From positions 210,732,709 through 210,796,708 of the forward strand of contig CM057009.1 in NCBI GenBank assembly GCA_029891345.1: a DNA stretch of 64,000 nt, in the 5' to 3' direction. Positions 48,763-61,269 of this stretch are shown in pieces. The DNA is from Dryococelus australis (taxonomy: Eukaryota; Arthropoda; Insecta; Phasmatodea; Phasmatidae). The first letter of the stretch is position 1. Each line of letters starts with the position of its first letter. The notes beneath the pieces were generated by a model that was given only the letters and a program-made list of their open reading frames with translations, did not search any database and had not been told where the DNA came from. A program made the translations under genes and the position numbers.

Positions 48763-49600
48763 ATGTCTGCTGAGATGGCAGCACTGTGAGCATTAATTGG
48801 AGGATTAAATAGCCAAGTGAGCACAGGTTTAAATAGCTTAAAAAAAAAAGATGATAATATTATAAAACAAGTAGTGTGAATGATGATGTGAACTGTGTTA
48901 ACGATAATATAAATAGCCACATAAATAATGTAAGTGATTTAGTAGATAAGAAAATAGACACATTACATGAAAATGTATACGAAAAATAGTCACCATGAAT
49001 GAAAATGTACATAGGAAAATATAAGGTATTAGTGCGTTAGTAGATATGAGACTTGACTATGTGGACAAGAAAATTGACACTGTAAATGATAAAGTGGACA
49101 GTGTTGAGAATGAAACAGAAAATTAGCAGATTAGAGATGGAATGGCAAGAATTTCTTAAAGTGCGGAGTTATACTATCACTGCACTGGCAGCTGAGATAA
49201 GTGGGGAAGAAGGGCAAGTCATAGCCAATAAAGCAACCTCTAGGGATAGCCAACAGCTTTGTGGCATTGGTTTCATGCAGCCAGAAATGGGGAAGGGAGT
49301 CGCAATTAAGCCCGTCCTCTATGAGGGTCAAGACTCCATAGTGGATGTACCAGTATCAGTTTTAAAAAGTTGCCACCCAAATGGCTGGTCAGATAAACCG
49401 CAGTCTTACTACCTTGCAACTGTACTAAGAGGCCACACACTGAGTATACTACAGTCTCTGCCCAGAGCAACATCAACTGAGTACTTCACACTGGTGTCAG
49501 TCTTAGAGCTACGTTTTGGTGACTGATACCTGCAACATGCCCATTATGCCCAACTGCGAAGTCGCATCCAGTGACCAGGGAACCACTGCATGGCCTATAT
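48763..49600 (+). pseudogene. Gypsy-like gag remnant, copy B
   Basis: From the ATG at 48763 the frame reads MSAEMAAL, stop, then LIGGLNSQVSTGLNSLKK, followed by repeats of the type NVNDNIN and KKIDTLHENV typical of a coiled-coil gag N-terminus. The open frame 49086-49526 (146 codons) contains SDKPQSYYLATVLRGH, ILQSLPRAT and LVSVLELRFGD, the capsid-like region of Ty3/Gypsy gag. After a stop it continues YLQHAHYAQLRSRIQ. The ILQSLP, RFGD and QHAHYAQ blocks correspond to ILHSLP, YFGD and QHAHHAQ in copy A at 25.6-25.8 kb. No protease, RT or integrase follows, so the element is truncated after gag. Confidence 0.82.
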
Positions 49601-49800
49601 TGACCTAATAAAATTACATGCATAGATAATTGTAGCATTCAACTTTGTGGTGATAAAACATCTCAAAAGTGCACTTCTACCATTAGGGACAACTCATCTG
49701 CAAGGAACATGTATTGACATGAACAATTTGCAGTCAGGTCAATGTCATAGGTCATTTTCACAGAAGTATGTATTGAACTGTATATTTGTAGCATTTCTCA

Positions 49801-49914
49801 AAATTAATATTTATGTAATTTTATTGTTTCTTCTCCAAAGGAGGGAGGGAGGGAGGGAAAATTAATATTTATGTAATTTTATTGTTTCTTCTCCAAAGGA
49901 GGGAGGGAGGGAGA
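49801..49914. repeat. 58-bp tandem duplication ending in GGGA repeats
   Basis: A unit beginning AAATTAATATTTATGTAATT and ending in (GGGA)n occurs twice in a row with a 58-bp period and near-identity, so the duplication is young. Confidence 0.92.
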
Positions 49915-51224
49915 GAGAGACTAGCTGCATACATGACTACTGCTCACTGGCATGTGGTGAAATTTTTTGTGAACTGCGAGATAATCATTACACATGTGTG
50001 TGTGTGCATGCATGCGGACTTGTATGTTGCAATGTTATATTAACAAATACAATATTTTTAATTTTTTAAGTGTAGACTGTACTTAATGCAATGAGCTACA
50101 GTAAACAATAATCCCCATAATAATATTAAAATTTCTCAAAGTCAGTGGGCTAAACCAGGTTCATTAAAGGATGGAGGTCTTATTTAAATAAAAGAGTTAA
50201 GTGATAATTTGTTAATTTTATTTACAATAACTACAAACAAAATTCTCTCGACCCAATATATTATAATAAATTGATATATCTTGCTATTTACAATTGAAAC
50301 AGTCAACCAGTACAATTATCTCAAAGAAATTAATGTAATTAAATATCTAAAATCAGTCATAACAGTGTAACAAAACCTAATGAATTACTTTATAAATTAT
50401 ATGTCCATATTTGACAGTTCCAATATCTACAATAAATTCAGCATCGTATGTTCAAACAGTCCCACCTGAGTTTAGTCCAGGTCCCACCAGTCCACAGTCT
50501 TCTAGAATTCTCAGAGCGCACTCATTCACAATAGCCTTTACTCAAAGGTATTCACGTCCTCTTGTCTGTTCACACCACAAACACCTCATCTGCTGCCGAC
50601 TTGTAATCTCTCATCGTCGTCCGTCATCTTCACCGATGCCCTCATCACACTTAATTTCACCCGGCTTACTGCACTCAGCAAAAGTCTTCTACCAACAGAT
50701 TGCCAACCTTTGGCCTAATGCAATATTTGTAGGGTCGTAGGCTACCACTCTGAAATTTCTCTAAATAGTACAATGCGTAGAGGGTCCTAATTCCCAGAAT
50801 ATTCTTGTGCATCCTCTAAAGTCATCAACTTCTCCAGTAGGGGGAAGGAGGGGCTGTGATGGCAGACAGGTCAGCTGTCAACCATTGCTGGCCACCCAGT
50901 GACTGGACTGTGAGCAGGTCTGCCTGGGAGGGGAGGGGTGGGTCGAGGTTGGAAACCCCTACAGAGCCGAGTCCACGTATTGACCGCTTCCTGTGTGGCA
51001 GCAGGCGTTTAACAATATCAACATGCAACTAAAAATGTATGGCTTGTTTAAAAAATGTGCTTGCAGAAAGAAACAAAAGACACAAATCACAAGACACTAA
51101 GATAAATTCTATAACTGTATTTATTCTGTAACATATTATAACTGTAACTGTAATTCTATAACATATTAGTTAATTTATATATTTATCAATATTGTATACT
51201 ACTGTACTGTTTGAGAAAGAGCCA
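49915..51224. other. Unassigned sequence with a GC-richer block
   Basis: The block at about 50440-51020 is GC-rich for the window. A plus-strand frame at 50411-50740 (109 codons, serine/proline/histidine-rich) has no recognised domain. This may be part of an unidentified mobile element. Confidence 0.45.
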
Positions 51225-51455
51225 TTTCTGTGGCTGAGGTCTCCAGCACCGATGAGACTGAAAATAAATTGAAATGGAGCAGCGATGGAATGTGATCACT
51301 GAGAAAACTGAAGGACCCTAAAAACCCACCTGCTAATGGCAATGCCCACTATATTTCCTGTATGAAAAAATTTGGAATGTCCCAATGGGAAACAGAACCC
51401 TGTTCTTCTTGGTGGAAGGCGAGTTTCTGATCACTACACAACTGCAGCACCCATA
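51225..51455 (-). mobile_element. tRNA-derived SINE (family A), copy 3, old
   Basis: The minus-strand head GGGTGCTGCAGTTGTGTAGT, then CTCGCCTTCCACCAAG and AACAGGGTTC, aligns with the head of copy 2. The body keeps ATTGCCATTAGCAGGTGGGT, CAGTTTTCTCAGTGATC and CTCATCGGTGCTGGA-like pieces in the same order. It is much more diverged than copies 1 and 2 and I see no target duplication. Confidence 0.75.
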
Positions 51456-54400
51456 CACGCAGCAATCATGGCACATTGTATGGATATTACAGCATGAATA
51501 GTTTACTTCATTAGAGATCAACGATAATATTTAATTGCTAAAAAGTTTGATTCTTTTGCCTATTTTTAAATCTAAACGATCAAATTTTTATACATTTTTG
51601 GTTCATTTTGCATTTTACACAGCGGATCTTTTTCAATTGACAGCAACACCACAATTGATGGTCTTTCCTGTTGTTGCGTGTTGCTGCTTTCTAATTTTTA
51701 TTCTCTTCAAGTCTTAAAAAAACATTCTTTTTGCAGCTGCAATAGTTACAGGTTGGGGTGGGTCAAGCTTCAAAAATTTCAATTTGAATAGAATACTTTC
51801 ATTATTCAGCTTCGTATTCAAAATAACTTTTTTAGTTCGAACTTTAAAAAAAAATGCTTTTGGGCAACTTCAATTATTTATTATTATTTTCCCAAAAATA
51901 AATTAAGACTAATATATTATTAATTTGCCCAAAAAACAAAAGAAGACAACATGGTCTTAGTAACATCAACATCCAAGATTTTATTTGACATATGCCACTC
52001 ATATGGCTAGTGAATCATGAAAACCCTCAACACAACAAATGTTCACAAATTAGTACAAATGTAATTTCAGTGTAAAATTATTTTCAGTATCTAAATTTAC
52101 TCACAAAACAGCAAAACGGAATCATCATAAAAAAAACCTTTTCATATTATGAAACAATTCATTATCTTCCCATTTGGCACTGCACATTTTAATAGGTAAT
52201 ATTTATGTTTATTTCTCTCATGTCCAACAGAGCTTAAATATATATGATAAAAAGGAGATTGAACTGCAAGTTTTACAAATTTAACTGCTGTGAAATTGCA
52301 CCCACTACAATTAATATCTCAGTAATGTACTACAATTAAAACGGGAAATTAACAACTACGCTTCGCTTCACGCCATTTTGCGTGGCCTCGGAATGTCTGT
52401 ACAGCCAATAGTGTTCTGTTGACCGTATTATAGAGCAAGTAATAGGGGAATGGAACCATTACCATGCATATTTGTAGAAGACAAAGATGGAAACAAAACA
52501 AAATTTAAATAAACTTGACACTCCACAACATTAACTCTTATAATTTAATAATGTACACATATACAACATAACAATTGGGGTGTAAAAAACATGAGCACTG
52601 CAACTAATTATTGTGTCCAAGTTTTGTATTTTTCACACTCTGCTGAAATAATGAAGTTTCTTATTTAGTATTATTTTGCATTTTTGTCAAGGAATATGCT
52701 GATGTGATGAAAAATTAACGATTAAGTCTTCTTTAATATGCTACTTTTAAATATTCCATACGCCTGGATTAATTTTCAGTTTCGATTTTTTTTAACATGA
52801 AAGGCAATGTGTGTTATAACATAGTTTAAAAAAAATACTATGATCAATTTTTTTTAATCAATGAAAACATTTCTTTATTATTACCTTTTGTCTAGCTTGT
52901 AAAAAAGTATGTATTTATTAAATAAAAAAATTAATTGGAGCTATGTGTACTTTTCAAAAAAACTGTACAATTCGATATTAAATTTAATTTGCGAATATTT
53001 AAAAAAAATTTCTTTGTATTCACTTCAAAATTAAATTTCCAGCTTCTCCCACCCTTAGTTGCAGGAATAGTTAGTATGAGTTTTCATAACTTACTGCAAA
53101 ACCACTCATTTTTCAAATGCATTTTGTATTAAAGTGTTCATTGAAATATTTTCCCGCAGTAGTTATCTTAATATCTGGAGTTGGTGACCCAACCAAAATA
53201 ATTTCTCTTATCTTTCCAAATGTTAAAGAAACAAAGTCACTATGAAAAACACTATAAAGGATAAAGTGGATCTATGCCTGACTGGTGTCAGGTTAAGGGA
53301 ACCATTCCGGGCAGCATATGCTGTGGGACTCGCAGCTTACCTTGCAGAGGCGGTAATCAGACACAGGACATTGCAGAGGAAATCACAGTGTCATACATAA
53401 AAAAAAAACAAAAGATAATGAACACAAAACTGATACTACCAATGGCCTGTATGCATGTTACACAATTACGACAGTATTAAACAAAAGAAACGTTTTTATT
53501 TATTACACACAATCAGCCTTGTATGTCGATGCATCACCTGTCTGCTTGTAGCTCGAGTCAGCTGCTGACAGGGCAGCGGACCTTGTCTAAACAATCCCAA
53601 TTGGCTCATGATGCTAACTGATCCCCTTCCAATGGTAACATTGGCATGGCAACTGGGAAAGAAAGCTAAGAAATAAAGGAAAAGGAAATTAACATAGGAA
53701 GTGTGGCGAGATGCAACTTTTAGATGTATGTGCCAGTAGGGAAGCCATAGAGTAAATAGCATGAGAATTCATATTCACCGAAAATAAAAAAATAACTGTT
53801 TGGAAACTAAACAAATTGTTCAGCAATAGTGCCGGATAAGTAGTGTTCACCTAGCGTATGTGGAATACACGCCGCTGCAACTCCTGTACCTGGTGTGTGG
53901 TTGTATGTAAGCGATGCAGGAATTGAGGGGGGAGAGGGAAGGAAAATTGGGATATATTGTACTCCAATAATTTTGTGAGTGGGGTATAACATAGCATTTG
54001 GACTCCCTACCATTTTATTATTGCAATGTCCTTTAGTATCCTAACAAACTGTGACGCAACAACAATCTTAATTCCAGCAACATTTACATTTCCCAGCAGT
54101 GTAATTGATTCTTTTCAACCAATTAATTGGTTGCACTTTAATGATATTAAGTGATATTATAACCTTTCCTTTGTATCTGAAGACTAATTAAATATTATTT
54201 TTGTCAACCTGAAAATAATGAAGAATGCTTTTGCAAAAAAAATTTAATGAAATGCTCAGTTTCATTAACAGTAGTGGATGTAACTTTATGTAAAATATTT
54301 ATTTTGATATTTTCCAAATAGTAATTGACTATACTAAATGCAGAATTGGTACATTTTTAATAAAATACTCATTATCCTTTCCCTTTCTCCACCAGTTTCC

Positions 54401-55558
54401 AGCAGCCTTTCGAAAATATCATCTTGTTTAATTGACCCAGGGTCTCAAAGTATAGCCCCCCCCCCACCACCCCAAGTGTTGGTTTAACACAAGTGTCTGT
54501 GTGCCGATGTATATACAGTAAAATGCGCATACGAGTACACAAAGGGAGTTGAAATTTACACTTAACACTGACAAATACTTTAAATTGAACAAGTAATAAT
54601 ACCACATATGCTAAGGATTTGAAAGATGTACTTTAAAGTGAAGTACTTTACAGTGAGATTTTACTGTACACAGCAACAAGAAAAGATGTGCACAGTGTCT
54701 TATAATATTAAATAGTGTGTTGGTTACAACAACTACATCAGTTATTTCCAGCTGCACATTTCTTGTAGGATGCTAAATCAGCTCAGCATCCAAGACTGAA
54801 ATTTTACAGCGGGACAAGTCTTTGGAATATTGTTAAACATGGTTATATATGTTTGGTTAGTGCCATTGCAGCTATAACTTGCAATAAATAAAACATTTTA
54901 AAACTAAACATTCTTTATATTTTATAGTTACCATTCTTTTTAATGTGTAATAAATGAAATAGCTTAACATTTAGCAGTGAACTAACTACTGTACTGGGAA
55001 CACCAATTTGTCTCTGAATAAACCAAAATCTGATAATGTTGTCTTAACTTAATAACATTAAGTTAGTGACTCTTCTTAATGTCTGACAGAATGTCTGATT
55101 GATACTAAACCAACCTACTCAGGAAATCATAGGTCAATGTGGCATTATTAAAGTACAATTTATAATGGATTCTATACAAAGATAGAGTTTTTTTTTGTGG
55201 CCCATCAATTTACTCAGAAAATTTTTTTTTACTCAAAAATTGTATAATAATAACTGGTATGACATATATAACATAAAACTTACCGTTATGAACTGTCAAT
55301 TGTTCACCCTAGCAACATGAAATAAGATTACCCAAATGTAAGGGATCAAAGAAAAGTATGCTGCTTAACACGTGTAACTTTACTTTAATTTGTCATATAA
55401 TTTCAGAAAGTTTTGTATCTCACAGCTCACAAATATGTATCACTTGCAATAAACAAATTTATAGTCTACCAAAATTGTATAGGTGATAATGTAATAGGTG
55501 TAGTATCTTCATCAAAATCTATATTACCATTTAAGGATATCTGAACCCATAGTGTAAT
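51456..55558. other. Unassigned AT-rich sequence
   Basis: No recognised gene or repeat family. Slightly GC-richer patches at 53280-53390, 53500-53640 and 53830-53960 contain only short frames without recognisable domains. Confidence 0.5.
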
Positions 55559-55587
55559 TTTTTTATATTTATTTATACAATGTTTAT

Positions 55588-55627
55588 TGTGCCACCCAAC
55601 AGTAGAAACCAATCACTGGGTGGCACA
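55588..55627 (-). other. 3'-terminal stem-loop of the LINE
   Basis: TGTGCCACCCA (55588-55598) pairs perfectly over 11 bp with TGGGTGGCACA (55617-55627) across an 18-nt loop. It sits 10-70 nt before the 3' tail of the element on the minus strand. Stem-loops at this position are recognised by the element's own reverse transcriptase in several LINE families; that role here is inference. Confidence 0.85.
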
Positions 55628-55794
55628 TACATACAAGACATGGTTAAGTACAAACAAGACGAACACAATAAAGAAAAATACAATTACAAAACACAATAGC
55701 ACAGAAATATTAATACTACCAATAGAAAGAAAAAGTAAACTCTAAAGTGTATATGAATATAACACTGATTGAAATATTTATTAAACTAAATTTT

Positions 55795-58383
55795 CATTAC
55801 AAATGATAATTATAAAGATCATTAAAAGTTATCTTTCTACCACCAGAAGGATCATAATTTGAGAAATATTTATTGAAATTAGCTACACATTTATTAACAA
55901 GATCTTGATAGTGACTATGTGCAACAAAGGTATGTGATGTTCTGTGGGTATATATAGAGGTGCTTTTAAACCTATTTTCTTATTAATAGCTAAACAACTA
56001 GTATAATTAAGAAAAATAATTCACTAAAAAGAGGGTGTCTAAAATTATAGTCTTACTTTAAGTGTTCATGTTTTAAATTTGACTAATTCACTACTATAAT
56101 TAAAATCTACAAGCATTGAAAATCTGTTAAATAATAATTTAAACACATTCTTTTGCACATTTTCTATTCTAATTGTGACAGTTGATGTGACAAAATTTCA
56201 AATTACAGAACAATATTCTAGTCTAGACCTAATTAAAGCATTATACAAACATAACAGAGAATCAGATGAAGTTGCAGAAAAGGTGATAAATTTAATATGA
56301 CCTAATGTGCTGTTAAAATTATTTAACAAGCTATCTACATGAACATGAAAAAATAGTTTGGAGTCTAATATTACACCTAAATCTCCAACATGATCAACTC
56401 TCTGAATTAATGAGTTATTAACATAGTACTTACAAAATACAGAATTAATATTTCGAGAAAAGTAAATGCATGTGGTTTTTTTAATGTTTAGACACATAGC
56501 ATTATTAGTGCACCAGTTATGTATTGCTAAGATGTCCTTTTGTAGCTTTGAGCAGTCACCACTGTCCGCAATACATTTGTAAATCTTTAAATCATCTGCA
56601 TAAAGAAGGGCACTAGAATGACCTATTACACCGACGATATCATTCACAAATATATTAAAGAGCAGTGGCGCAAGAGTGCTTCCTTGGGGGCACCCCAGAC
56701 GAAACATTGTGCAATGTCGAGAAGCAGTTATATAGTTTGACTACAAAAGTTCTATTTGCAAGATAGTTAGAAAACCAGTTTATATAAACATTACTTAAGC
56801 ATAAAAGTTGTGATTTATGTGTTACAATGTGATGCTGACATGTGTCAAAAGCATTCTGGAGGTCAAAATAAATTTCATCTACTTGTTGCCTCTTAGAGAT
56901 TTTTGAATAAAGATTATCTACAAAATTAAAGCGATTTCTGTCTGTTGTTTTGCCTATTTGGAAGCTGTGCTGACATTCTGAAATTAAATTTTTGGTCGTA
57001 AGGAGAGATGCTTGTAGATGACTTTCTTGAAAACTTTTGATAAGCCACACAAAAGGGATATATGCCTATAATTATTCACCTCCTATTTATTAACTTTTTT
57101 AAAAATAAGCACCATAGCAGCACGCTTCCAGAAGTTTGGATACAGACCACTAGCAAGACTAAAATAAAAAATATGTGTAGAACTGCATTTGATAATAAAA
57201 TTTGGGATATTATTCCAAGTGTTTTGCAAAAATGTTTACTAACACAGCGGGATTTTGCTCTGTATTACAGTCATCAAATAATACAAGAGGTTCTTTATAA
57301 CAATTTTTCACGAGTCTGACATAATTCCAGAATCTATTTGGTTCTTGTTTTATTTTATTATTAATGCTGGTTTGCCATGCATGTTTAGCAATTTTGATTT
57401 TATCTTTTATAATTTTTCTAAATCAGAAAAAAGACGGTAATGAATATTGGATTTTGTTTTCTTAAAGAGTCTGTGCCAATGATTTTTCTTTTTTTATGAG
57501 ACTTATAAGATATTTGGAAAACCAAACTGGATATTTATTTTTAATGATTTTTGAACTAGGTATGTTCATATTTATTAAATTTTGGAGATTGTCAGTTAAA
57601 AATTCCACCATTGAATTAACATTATCCATTTTAAAAATGGAGGTCCAATCAAAGTTCTTAATTGTTTAATGTAGGGATAAATAATCACCCTTTTGATAAT
57701 TTCTATAGTATGTTTGTTTGCTTATTTTATTTTTTCTGAGTCAAAAGCTACCTGACAACATATGGCAGGATGATATGTATCTTCTGCCACTAATAGATCA
57801 ATGGATTTTTTAACTTTAATGTAAAAATTACATAAAAGTTAGATCTAGTAGTTCTGGAAAAGGTTTAGTGGTATTATACTGTTCTAGATAAAGTAAACTT
57901 ACTGATTGCAGTAATGTCTGAACTTTTAATTTATTATAGTGATAATGTACATTTTGCACATATGGAATATTCCAGTCAATACCTGGGATATTGAAATCAC
58001 CTACTATTATGACTTATGAGGATAATTAATAAGATTATGTTCTAAAAATTTAAAGTAAATATTAAAATCACCCACGGATAATTGTGGAGGAAGATATAAT
58101 ACATTTCCAATAAAAAGATTTGTATAGTTATTACTAGTAATTTTGACCCAAATAAATTCTGGATTTTGGCAAGAAATAATTTAGCATCACGATCATTATG
58201 GAAAATTGTATAGTAATCCGCGAAATTATGAGAATTAATGTTTGACTCATTAAACCTTGTTTCGAATAAACAAATTAATGGAAAATTAGTACCAACGATA
58301 TTTTGAGAAAAAACAAGAGATTTTGTCCTAAGACCCTGACATTCTGGTAATACAATTCAAAGCTAGCTGGCATAAGCAGATTT
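55795..58383 (-). pseudogene. LINE ORF2: endonuclease and reverse transcriptase
   Basis: It starts MPASFELYYQNVRV just after ORF1. The endonuclease part shows YYQNVRxL, then VGDFNIPGIDWN (about 58010-57975), a conserved AP-endonuclease motif followed by LLDL. The RT part covers two overlapping frames. The first, 57050-56655, has LISECQHSFQIGKTTDRN and QVDEIYFDLQNAFD with the first catalytic aspartate. The second, 56707-56198, has GCPQGSTLAPLLFNIFVNDI and LLYADDLKIYK with the YADD catalytic pair, then DLGVILDSKLFFHVH and RLEYCSV. The frames meet in the GVPxGS motif, so one frameshift separates them. Downstream pieces (TLKVRR-like, THRTSHTF-like) continue to about 55795. It nicks target DNA and copies element RNA when intact. 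Confidence 0.88.
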
Positions 58384-58409
58384 TAAAAGCTCCTCCGTTA
58401 GCCTTAACA

Positions 58410-59551
58410 TTACATTGATTGTATCACAGCTCCTCCAACTGTTTCCTCTGTATTTGTAAGGGAAGGATCACTGTCCAGTACAAATAACTGTTCTTTCAGT
58501 AATCTGCCGTAAAAGGGACTAATTAAGACATCCTGAAGGCAAGAAAACTGTGTTAAAAATGTGGTCGAAGTCATCTTCAGCCATGGCCACGTAAAAAGAT
58601 GCATATGAGCAATATTTTATTTTTAATCTGGCGACCTTCAGGCACAAAACGTTTATTTCAGCTTTTATGTTGGAGATAATGTCATTATCTTTAACTTCGG
58701 GAGAGAAGCAGGAAACAAACAAAGCCTTCATGCATGGACACGTAGTTTTTGATATTGTTTTAATGTTATTGTTATTGCGAACATCCACTTGTACTTGCTT
58801 CTTTGGTCTATTTGCTGACGAGCCACTAGCAGTCAAAGCATATGTGCCACGTCTGCTGACAATGGTTAAACCATTGTCATCAACAGCTGGCTGCTTCTGT
58901 GAATCATGCTGATCTGTACTTTATTCCTTGGAATTAGGGCATGTCGCAGACACAGTTTTGCTCTAGTTGTTTGTATTACTGAAGCTCGCCATGTCCACTT
59001 TTTTTCGGATAACCTAGCTATAAGATTTTTTTGATTTGTGTTCTGGCTGACCTCAGGAGTTTTATTTGATTCTGGAATACCCCCGCACGAAGCACAATGC
59101 CCATTTTTCATTGTTTGTAGACTCTTGAACATTGCACGTAAAAGAGCATTATCTTCTTTAATGCTTTTAACCTCTTGTGAAAGATAGTCAATTTTACAGC
59201 ATAACACTTGAAACATAGATATTATTGAAGAATCCATTGATTCTGCTATTTTAGCAGACATCTCTGGGTCCGAAGAAGTAGAAGAATCATTATCACCCAA
59301 AGAAATTATTAATTCTGTCAAAATAGTACTACTACTATCACTTTTTTGTTGTTTTTCTTCGGAGAAAAAACAAACATGTTCGTGTCCATGTCACACTTAA
59401 CACATTGCTTGCACAAGTATTCTTCTTCGTTTGATGTGCTCGTACAGTTACAATGGAACCTGGTCCCACAAGGGCCGGCGCACCTTACAAATATCTGTTT
59501 GCCATAAAATGGCTTGTCACACAAAGAACATACGTCTACACTCGGGGGCAT
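58410..59551 (-). pseudogene. LINE ORF1: PHD-like finger, coiled coil and RRM-like C-terminus
   Basis: The N-terminal frame (59551-59318) has a PHD/RING-like zinc pattern: CSLCDKPFYGK, CAGPCGTRFHCNC and YLCKQCVKC. A frameshift in an A run near 59345 leads into 59321-58866. That frame has an acidic-serine segment, a heptad-like stretch (FQVLCCKIDYLSQEVKSIKE) and a CASCGG motif. After a further shift, 58836-58519 contains ALFVSCFSPEVKDNDI, IKYCSYASFYVAM and FLPSGCL, typical of the C-terminal RNA-binding domain of this type of ORF1. The end (SPFYGRLL) is in a third frame. ORF1 proteins coat element RNA. The PHD-containing architecture is known in some CR1-group LINEs. Confidence 0.8.
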
Positions 59552-59690
59552 GTGAAACCCCTTAAAATCCTACTTTAGAGACATTTCCGTCACTTTAGAG
59601 ACAAATTTCCACAACAAGAATCAGAAAGCTGCAGGAGCAATCACATCACACATCCTCCTCTGACGAGCACCCAGACGATAACGTAATAAG

Positions 59691-61269
59691 AACTATTATA
59701 TAATATATTATAGCAAAAAATGATATTGCAAACAGTACATCTCCATAGCTACATTGCAAAGCATATTTTTAAACATTTATAGCTATGAAGAAAGTAAATG
59801 TTTTGTTTTTACTGCAAAACATGCATTGCCATTTCAGGGCACTGACTAACCAGTGATATAAGATGCAACTGACATAAGGGAGTATCAAAGATTGAACAAC
59901 AAACTGAGAAGCCTAACATGGACTTTACGACTCCTCATGGAACTTGATACAACAATAATTGTATACAGAGTTTCATCATATAGGAACACAGTAGTGTATA
60001 ATATAGTTGATTATATATTCTTGTTAGTTTTATGTAAATTACCACTATTCCTTTAGCATAAGAGCTGCAAAACAAAAACTTAAGGCACATATACGAAAAA
60101 GTTTAATAAAATTAAATAGCACACATGCTAAAACCAAAGTGAGTTATGTTCTGAGTGTGTGTAGTGTTTGGTGGGAAACGGTTTTGTGGAGATTAATATA
60201 TATTTTACAATCGTTTATATTGATTCATAAAAACATACCATGAAAAACTGTGCACTAGTAACTAATACCATTAAATTTATCAGCAAAATACAAAAAATAT
60301 TATGCAGTAGAACTACACAGAGATAAACATGCTAATATAAAGGTTTGATATTTTTGTTAATTAATAGAAACTTGTATGTATTTTCTTTGTGAATGGATTT
60401 AATTATATGACAAGCAATTATGAAGTGTGATCTCTTTGAAAGGAATATTTCCCCCACAGTTGCAGATATTTAAACTCATACAGAACTAATACACAGAACC
60501 TATAATATATTTTATGAGTGTCAAATTTTATGTTACAACAGATTTTCATATACAAATGTATATGAAACAGTGGTGATACAATTTACAATACAGGTGTATT
60601 CTCAGATTTAAATATGCTGCAGTCGTACCTTTGTTCAAGGAAGTAGGAAAAAAACCAGTATAGTTGGTCACAAACCTACATATTTCACTCACTGACTAGT
60701 TTTAAAAATGTAATTATGAACATTTACAGCTGACTTTTGCATTATTTTCAAAATTACCATACTTTTCAACTTCCTAATCTGCCTTCACAAATAAACCTTC
60801 TACAGGTGAGTTAATATACAAAATAACTACATACTAGTATACTTAATGATATTGATTATAAAAATTACACAGATTGAAACGTATGATAAAGATAAAATTT
60901 GTAAATGTGTATATAATGTGGCATAACAGGGACAGACAAAACGAACACCAATTGAATCCATACCTATTAACAGACAGCAAGATGTTTGCATTAAAGAGAG
61001 GACAAGGACACTCTCGACATATTTTAAACCAAGTAAAATTAAGCATAGTATTCCCCAAGGCTTCATTCTTCAACCTCTTGTAATTTTTCTTGTTGGCTTA
61101 AATGACTTGTCCATTCTAGTTGAGCAGACAAAGCATAAGTCTGAGAAATGAACAGAAGTGTTCAATCAATTGGCTAGAACCTCATTTAATGGGTTAAGGT
61201 GTATGGATCAAAGCCATCAATTCCATCTTAAATTTGAAAGGAAACATTTTATCAAGTTTCTCATTAAAA
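59691..61269. other. Unassigned AT-rich sequence
   Basis: No recognised gene. Overlapping 70-80-codon frames on both strands at 60827-61083 look like chance. Confidence 0.5.

Larger units (their letters stand above)
55559..59690 (-). mobile_element. Near full-length LINE of the CR1/Jockey group
   Basis: On the minus strand the element runs from a short 5' untranslated region (about 59690-59552) through ORF1 (59551-58410) and ORF2 (about 58383-55795). A 3' region follows with a stem-loop (55588-55627) and a terminal AT/A-rich tail (about 55559-55580). The order PHD-like ORF1, AP endonuclease, reverse transcriptase is that of insect non-LTR elements in the CR1/Jockey/L2 assemblage. Several frameshifts and stops make it inactive, but domain order is complete, so it is younger than the other relics here. 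The exact 5' boundary and target duplication could not be fixed. Confidence 0.88.

Noticed and set aside
60827..61083. Hydrophobic overlapping frames on both strands
   Set aside because: Mutually antisense and AT-driven; no domain recognised.
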